A stretch of DNA of 64,000 nucleotides from Strongylocentrotus droebachiensis (taxonomy: Eukaryota; Echinodermata; Echinoidea; Camarodonta; Strongylocentrotidae): the NCBI GenBank assembly GCA_035222895.1, contig JAVYIG010000309.1, forward strand, positions 1 to 64,000, written 5' to 3'. Below are positions 58,316 to 64,000 of the stretch, piece by piece; position 1 is the first letter of the stretch; every line of letters starts with the position of its first letter. A program made the position numbers and the translations under genes. The notes under the pieces are model-generated. The model was given only the letters and a program-made list of their open reading frames with translations, was not told the DNA's origin and ran no database searches.

Positions 58316-58976
58316 TTTAGGCTTTTCAACCTTCAGTTGTTTCTTTCCTCATCTTTCGGTCATACAAGAATGATATGCCTACATGAACCTGACAGACAGA
58401 ATTATGAGTCTAGGAACGGAAAAAACAAAAGAACAAACGAATATGTTTCTAGAATAGAGGTTTGGGGGAAAGAAGCACATGCACAAGGGGAGGTCGAGAC
58501 CAACGAATGAACAATGAGGAATAGAAAATTCCACTTCTTAACTTAACTTAGGTAAGCTTTGACTGACATGATATGAAGTGAAATGAAGAAGTGATAAATA
58601 AGGCATGTTTTGACAGACCCCTCCTTAACATCATAAGGAAAAGTCAAATTAAGTTTGTTGAGCATTTTATGAGAAGAGAAGGCACAGAAAACAAGATACT
58701 GACAGGAAAAAATTGAGGGAAAGAGAAGCGGAGATGAGACAGTGCATCAAATACATGGGCAAGTTCTTTGGGCTGACGTGTAACAGAGGCAGCATCCCAT
58801 AATACAAAGGACTAGAGATAGAAGTAAATAGAAAGCCTTGATCGCCAATATCTGGAACAGAAAAGGCACCTAGCAAGCAAGCAAACATTTTGAGATAAGG
58901 TGAATTTAAGCTAATACAATAATTGAAAATAAATATTGGCAAAAGTAGGGGGAAAAAAGCATTTCACTTAACTCAC

Positions 58977-59022
58977 CTAAAGTGACTGGGACCATGAAGG
59001 GACCACTCTCATAGAAGGCCAT
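58977..59022 (-). CDS. juxtamembrane stalk exon of receptor
   Basis: A 46-nt exon between acceptor TACTCTATAACAG and donor GTGAGT. Only one frame is open: MAFYESGPFMVPVTL-G. The leftover G makes GAA (E) with the transmembrane exon, giving VPVTLESSGTPVTL. The ATG is probably internal because a good acceptor precedes it. The extracellular exons upstream were not found before the BEL element or are outside the window. Confidence 0.62.
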
Positions 59023-59329
59023 CTGTTATAGAGTAACACAATTTAATTTTTAACATCAATTTGTTGGTTTCTATGTAATCTCTTTTTCAAAACACACATT
59101 ACCATATGAATGTATGTGAATCTGATGAAAAAATTATAGTACAGTACATACACGTACGTCGAAAATGTTAAAAGACATAAAATTAACAAGTTACTTTATC
59201 ATGTAAAGAAAATAGAATTAATATAAATTAAAAGATATTGGAGGGCTACAGTATAGGCATGAAGCCCGATTTAAGAGTGAGTGAAAAATTATATAACTTG
59301 TGATTCTACAAACACCTTTGTTTTAATAG

Positions 59330-59545
59330 GGAGAGGTGAGAGAGGGAGGGAAACAAGAGAGAGAGAGAGAGAGAGACAAAGAGGGGAAACTTAGAGGGAG
59401 GGTGGAGCGGGAGAGAGAGGGAGAGAGAGACAGACTGAGAGGATAAGGTGGAGAGGGAAGAAAGAGAGAGGAGGAGAGAGAGAGGAGATACAAAAGGGAA
59501 TGGAAAGAGAGGGAAAATGAAGAGAGGGGATGTAAGAGAAGGGAA
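59330..59545. repeat. GA-rich microsatellite
   Basis: (GA)n and GGAGAG variants over about 215 bp. Confidence 0.9.
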
Positions 59546-60125
59546 AATCATTAAGCCGTTTTAAGATCTCACGATTACTCTAGTCGTTGTTTCATCAAAA
59601 TATAGGGTTGTGACTGGATTTAGACTATGTTTAGGCTTATGTTTAGGTACACTACGTTGTGTTGGATCCATACTTGAAAATAGAAATTTGTTATATGTTC
59701 AAATTTGCCTATGAGCAATTCTCACTGTAGCACAGGTTGTTCAATCATTCCTTTGGATTGTAGTGCAGTATATTGCGTTTTTATTGACTTTAAACAACAA
59801 GAGCCGATGTGTAGTCTGCAGTAAACCAAAGCACTATAAGTTATATTGAGCCTCATTAAAACATGCCATGGCAAAATCACAGCATCAATTTCAAAATAAG
59901 GTTCAGTGTAAAACGCGTCACATATCAGTTCCTATCTTGTAAGCCGGTGCACCATGACTACGCGGGGGTTAAAGGGAGTGTATCATGACGAGACTATATG
60001 TCTTTCCCGTGGCCCCACTTGGGGCCAATCGGGTAATGCGACTACGGACGACGCGACCGCAGCATTCACGTGCGTGCAGCATACGCGAAACCGAAGTTCT
60101 CCTCATCTGTATGAGCCACAGTCAC
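59546..60125. other. intergenic or intron, nothing coding
   Basis: A GC-richer patch lies at 59936-60100 with CGACGCGACCG words. No gene. Confidence 0.35.
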
Positions 60126-61073
60126 TGTTGTGACAGTTGCACTTAATTAAGTTATCACCCAAGTCATTTGTTTTTGTATTATTGATGCATGACATGAACA
60201 CACATATATTTGTAATAGCACTTCCTCAGGCAAGGTGCCTAATATAGCGCCACCTATTGATAGCCACTTGATATCAGACACTTAGAAGGCTACATAGACA
60301 TGGTTGTGCTGAGGTCCAAGAATCCCCTTTTTGTCAGCGCATCATGGGGATTTCAGTCTTAGTTTTGTCATTATGTCAGGCAAAGAGGTTAGTTTTGTTG
60401 TATATTGAATCTATTTCTATGAATGCTGAAACATAAAGTGTAAATTAGTGTGTGTATTTTGTACTTCATAATGAGATATGTTGATGTTAGTGTAAGACAT
60501 GCAAGTCCATGCTGGTTTAATATGTACATTTGATTTGATATGAAGAACAATGATGATAGTGAAGATATTGTTAAATACTTTGAAGATTGTTATGAGAGTG
60601 CTGAAGCACTAAGTAGAGATTCAGAATTTATAATTGTTTAGTTCATTGTTTATTCAAGTCTAGTTGAGACACTTGTAGTGTGATTTGTATTTATGTAAAG
60701 CCATTTAATACATATGGAATATAATCAGTGACTGGGGTTATTTTAATAAGTTATGAAGATCATGACACAGTGTACATTATTTTATGACTTTCTCAAAGAG
60801 ACTGTGTTTATTGCTATATTGATGATGCTATGATGTACTTGTATTTATTATTCTTTATCTGTGATTTATCCACAGTTTTCACGGAATTTACTGGAACGAA
60901 AATGAAACTCCAATTAAAGCTACAATTCCCGTAGAAGCCTTTGTTTAGACTATTTATTTGAGATCGACCTCGCTGCAGCCACAGTGAAAACTCTTCTGTG
61001 TGATGACATCAGATCGAGCAGAGTGGTTCATTCCAAGAAGTGAATCTTCCATCACTAGCTAGAGACCGTCATC
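60126..61073 (+). promoter_or_regulatory. probable 5' LTR and leader of BEL element
   Basis: The region directly upstream of the gag-pol ATG is non-coding. A candidate LTR start is TGTTGTGACAGTTGC at 60126, and candidate ends in CA occur at about 60980. The 3' LTR is outside the window, so the boundaries cannot be fixed. Confidence 0.35.
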
Positions 61074-64000
61074 ATGTCTGAAGGAGAAGAAGCGAGCAAA
61101 AGGGATAGAAAGCCCACAGAGAAGGGTATCAAGCACCAAGCGGATGTCGCAGTGAAGTCATGGAAAGTCGCCATTCGTCTCTGGAGTAGAATAGCAAATA
61201 AGCATCGTGAGCTTATTGTAGAAGACGACATCCAAGCTGAGGTGATTAAAGAATCCCGCAACAAAGTACAGGAAGCTATGGACAAAGCCATAGCTACTCA
61301 AGAAGTGCTCGCTGACTTAGCTCCTTCAGCAAGTCTCGAAGATGATGGTGAAGACAGACTTGATGAGATGGAAGAGGAGCACTCATCCTTGATGAGAGAG
61401 ACCATGCGAATCGTTATACAGTTAAAAGGCGGAATTCACTCTTCAAAGTCTGTTTCCCGCTCACCAAAACCAAGAGTTCGAGACTGGGTCAACGAACAAG
61501 CACCCGTCTCTCCAACGGAGCCTGCAGTTCAGAAAGATGATGAAGTTATTCATCAACCAGCAGAAAAGTCCAGCAACGAAGATGTTCTTGCCAACAGTTT
61601 AAAGGAGCTGCTCTGCTTGAATAGACTACCTCTTCCGGAGCCCGGACATTTCTCAGGCAATCCGCTTGAGTATACATCATGGAAGAGAAGCTACGACGCC
61701 TTAATCGAGCATCGAGGAATTCCCATTGAAGAAAGGTTCTACTTTCTTTTAAAGTATCTCAGTGGTGAGCCGAGATCCCTGGTTCAAGGTTATTCCATGA
61801 TCGGAGATGCTGCAGGATACAACGAGGCAAAGAAGGTATTGGAGCAGAGATATGGAGATCCATTTGTGGTATCCAATGCCTATCGAGACAAGCTAGACTC
61901 CTGGCCAAGAGTGGGTTCGAGAGATGCATTTGGTCTAAGGAGACTTGGAGACTTTTTGAAGCAGTGTGACACAGCTTCAAAGTATGTTCATCACTTAAGT
62001 CATCTTGATGATGAAAGAGAAAACCGGAAGCTATTGATGAAACTCCCAGATTGGTTGGTCGTGAAATGGAGCAGAAAGGTCGTGCAGTGGAGGCGAGAGT
62101 GGGGGACATTCCCACCCTTCTCTATTTTCACCGAGTTCATTGAAGAAGAAGCTGTAGTTGCTAATGACCCTGTAACCTCTCTTCAATCCCTGCAGACCTT
62201 GAATGAAAGGAAGAAATCAGCTACTTCCAGCTTTATGCAGACCGAAACTCATCAGAATCAGAGAGATGGCTCTGCTGAGAGAGGGATTCTAACATGCATC
62301 TTCTGCAAGGGTCGACATCACCTCACTGCATGTTCTCCCTTCAATTCAGAGACGATGCAGAAGAAAAGAAAGGTTGTGAGGGACAATGGACTCTGTTTCG
62401 GCTGCCTTAAGAAGGGACATATATCAAAGAAATGTAACAAGAGAAATACATGCTCTTCTTGCAGAGGGAAACATCCTACTGTTCTACATGATGATGAGTG
62501 GAAAGAAAGACGACAGGATGCTGCAAGCAGAGAAAGGGGTAAAGAGAGAACCTTGGAATCAAAATCCTATGCATCAAATTCTGATTCCAGTCATTCTACA
62601 AAGTCATCAATGATAGTTCCGGTGTGGCTGTCTCATGAGTCCTGCCACAAGGATAGATTAGTATATGCTCTGCTGGACACACAATCAGACACATCCTTTA
62701 TTCTCACGAATACTAAAGAGGCGATGGGAATCAAAGGAGTAGGGGTAAACCTGCTACTCTCTACCATGACCAGGACGAATGAGAGAATTGCAAGTGAAAA
62801 GGTGACTGGTCTTCGGGTGAAAGCATTCAACGACCCCAAGAAGATCATCAGCCTCCCTCCTACCTTCGCGAGAGACATCATGCCAGCAGATCGAAATCAC
62901 ATCCCTACTCCTGACATGGCAAGATCCTTCCGACATCTGTCCAGGATTGCTGACATGATAGCTCCTCTTCAAGATGTTGAAATTGGGCTCCTGATCGGCT
63001 ACGACTGTGCCAAGGCTCTTGCTCCACGTGCTGTTATCCACTCTCCTGATGATGGAGGTCCATACGCAATTCAGACGGATCTAGGATGGAGCATTGTTGG
63101 CACAGTAAAGGCAGGTTATGCGGATAGTCACAACGATCCCTTTGGTGTGAGCCATCGCACAATAGTACGAGTTGTGCCTGATGAGGTGCAGCTAAAAGGA
63201 CAGCGATCGGAAGTGATCTTTATTCATTCAGCTAACATGAAGGAAGAGATAGCCCCTCTTCATGTTGTTCGACTTCTAGAGGCTGACTTCACTCCAGATA
63301 GGAAACAGAAACCCTATTCCCAGAATGACATGAAGTTCATTAGGCTAATGAAGAAGGAGGTCCATATTACAAAGAGTGGACATTATGAGATGCCGCTGCC
63401 GTTTAAGGAGGAGGAGATGCCTACACTGCCTAACAACAGATTCGTGGCCGTTAAACGTCTGGACCATCTCAAAAGGAAGTTTGAAAATGATGCTACCTAT
63501 TATGATCGGTACCTACAGCAAATGAACAACCTTCTTCACAAGAAGTATGCAGAGAGGGTATCTGAACCGGGTGAATCAGGCAATCGATGGTACATTCCCC
63601 ACCACGGAGTGCAGCAACCAAAGAAACTCAGAATGGTGTTCGACTGCAGCTCACAATTTAAGGGGGAATGTTTGAACTCTCATCTTCTGACGGGTCCTGA
63701 TTTGACCAATGCACTAGCTGGAGTACTTTGCAGATTTAGGAAAGAGAAAGTGGCCTTCATGTGTGACATAAAGGAAATGTTCCATCAGTTTCATGTCAAC
63801 AAGGAACATCGTGACTGCTTACGCTTCCTCTGGTGGCCAAATGGAGACTACCACCAAGAGCCTGTTGACTATCGTATGAATGTGCATCTGTTCGGAGCCG
63901 CTTCATCCCCCGGATGTGCCAACTTTGGTTTGAAACAGATAGCAACAGACATGGCAGATGTGATCGGTCAAGATGCAGCCAAGTTCATACAGCAAGACTT
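61074..64000 (+). CDS. BEL/Pao retrotransposon gag-pol, partial (runs off window)
   Basis: One frame is open from ATG 61074 to the window end, about 975 codons without a stop. The N-terminal third is acidic gag-like. PGHFSGNPLEYTSWKRSY (around residue 192) begins the Pao-specific gag region. Zinc-knuckle-like Cys/His groups follow: CIFCKGRHHLTAC (around 408), CFGCLKKGHISKKC (CCHC, around 440) and CSSCRGKH. A retropepsin-type motif ALLDTQSDTSFIL is at about 532 (DTQ rather than DTG). RT begins near 850 (RMVFDCSSQFKGECLNSHLL, then CDIKEMFHQFHV, the first catalytic Asp). The YVDD, RNase H and integrase parts are beyond the edge. The uninterrupted frame suggests a recent insertion. Confidence 0.93.
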   Translation, partial: MSEGEEASKRDRKPTEKGIKHQADVAVKSWKVAIRLWSRIANKHRELIVEDDIQAEVIKESRNKVQEAMDKAIATQEVLADLAPSASLEDDGEDRLDEMEEEHSSLMRETMRIVIQLKGGIHSSKSVSRSPKPRVRDWVNEQAPVSPTEPAVQKDDEVIHQPAEKSSNEDVLANSLKELLCLNRLPLPEPGHFSGNPLEYTSWKRSYDALIEHRGIPIEERFYFLLKYLSGEPRSLVQGYSMIGDAAGYNEAKKVLEQRYGDPFVVSNAYRDKLDSWPRVGSRDAFGLRRLGDFLKQCDTASKYVHHLSHLDDERENRKLLMKLPDWLVVKWSRKVVQWRREWGTFPPFSIFTEFIEEEAVVANDPVTSLQSLQTLNERKKSATSSFMQTETHQNQRDGSAERGILTCIFCKGRHHLTACSPFNSETMQKKRKVVRDNGLCFGCLKKGHISKKCNKRNTCSSCRGKHPTVLHDDEWKERRQDAASRERGKERTLESKSYASNSDSSHSTKSSMIVPVWLSHESCHKDRLVYALLDTQSDTSFILTNTKEAMGIKGVGVNLLLSTMTRTNERIASEKVTGLRVKAFNDPKKIISLPPTFARDIMPADRNHIPTPDMARSFRHLSRIADMIAPLQDVEIGLLIGYDCAKALAPRAVIHSPDDGGPYAIQTDLGWSIVGTVKAGYADSHNDPFGVSHRTIVRVVPDEVQLKGQRSEVIFIHSANMKEEIAPLHVVRLLEADFTPDRKQKPYSQNDMKFIRLMKKEVHITKSGHYEMPLPFKEEEMPTLPNNRFVAVKRLDHLKRKFENDATYYDRYLQQMNNLLHKKYAERVSEPGESGNRWYIPHHGVQQPKKLRMVFDCSSQFKGECLNSHLLTGPDLTNALAGVLCRFRKEKVAFMCDIKEMFHQFHVNKEHRDCLRFLWWPNGDYHQEPVDYRMNVHLFGAASSPGCANFGLKQIATDMADVIGQDAAKFIQQD

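Noticed and set aside
58048..58510. Gly- and Pro-rich frames of about 95-108 codons
   Set aside because: They cover G/C runs of a foldback on both strands; no sign of a gene.
58667..58942. Minus-strand 91-codon frame after a CTTTTCTGTTCCAG acceptor (PDIGDQGFLFTS)
   Set aside because: The phase fits exon 58977, but the direct join 58977 to 56869 also fits and this piece would end in a stop without a transmembrane segment. An alternative 3' exon cannot be excluded.

Overview
This looks like an AT-rich animal nuclear genome. Long introns with GT/AG splice sites separate short exons for EGF, Ig and fibronectin type III (FN3) domains, and the rest is dense with transposons, MITEs, simple repeats and long G/C runs. 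Together with a BEL/Pao element and the repeat style, this suggests a marine invertebrate deuterostome, most likely an echinoderm such as a sea urchin. That assignment is inference; nothing in the sequence proves it.

Main gene (minus strand, read from high to low coordinates). From about 43.0 kb to 14.3 kb I can join exons with consistent splice phases. The order is three low-confidence exons making a Thr-rich linker, nine calcium-binding-type EGF exons (39.3-27.4 kb), three ordinary EGF exons, one laminin/MEGF-like EGF exon, two Ig exons, three FN3 domains on five exons, and a further EGF exon. The exons from 39298 to 14342 total 3333 nt, 1111 codons, without a stop or frame break. Three phase-compatible candidate exons at 5.9, 1.4 and 0.7 kb could give a cytoplasmic C-terminus with tyrosine motifs. 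I did not find a transmembrane exon between 14.3 and 5.9 kb, so that link is unproven.

The most striking structure is at 32.9-39.8 kb. It is a tandem array of about 770-bp units, each holding one complete phase 1-1 EGF exon plus intron. It is a case of exon amplification inside a gene. The oldest-looking unit (39.6 kb) is dead, with an in-frame stop and a lost splice donor. Units are interrupted by transposons whose empty sites are preserved in sister units.

Second gene (minus strand, 59.0-53.1 kb). Three terminal exons encode a short stalk, a transmembrane helix with an RKRK stop-transfer, and a roughly 155-residue cytoplasmic tail with a tandemly repeated YTDLDF motif and a YENP motif. This resembles a signalling receptor; its extracellular exons lie beyond the BEL element or outside the window.

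Mobile DNA. A BEL/Pao gag-pol ORF (plus strand) is open from 61074 to the window end. A decayed L1/Tx1-like LINE lies at 53.8-55.9 kb, and LINE fragments at 8.4-9.1 kb and 11.9-13.7 kb. hAT-like elements with 8-bp target duplications lie at 32.2 and 39.9 kb; the latter has a nested element carrying a zinc-finger fragment. TTAA-flanked piggyBac-like MITEs are at 13.9, 15.6 and 29.4 kb. A TA-flanked foldback element is at 4.2-5.2 kb and a TATA-flanked element at 37.9-39.1 kb. The rest (0-14 kb and 43-53 kb) is mostly non-coding, with CT/GA tracts and dispersed repeats.
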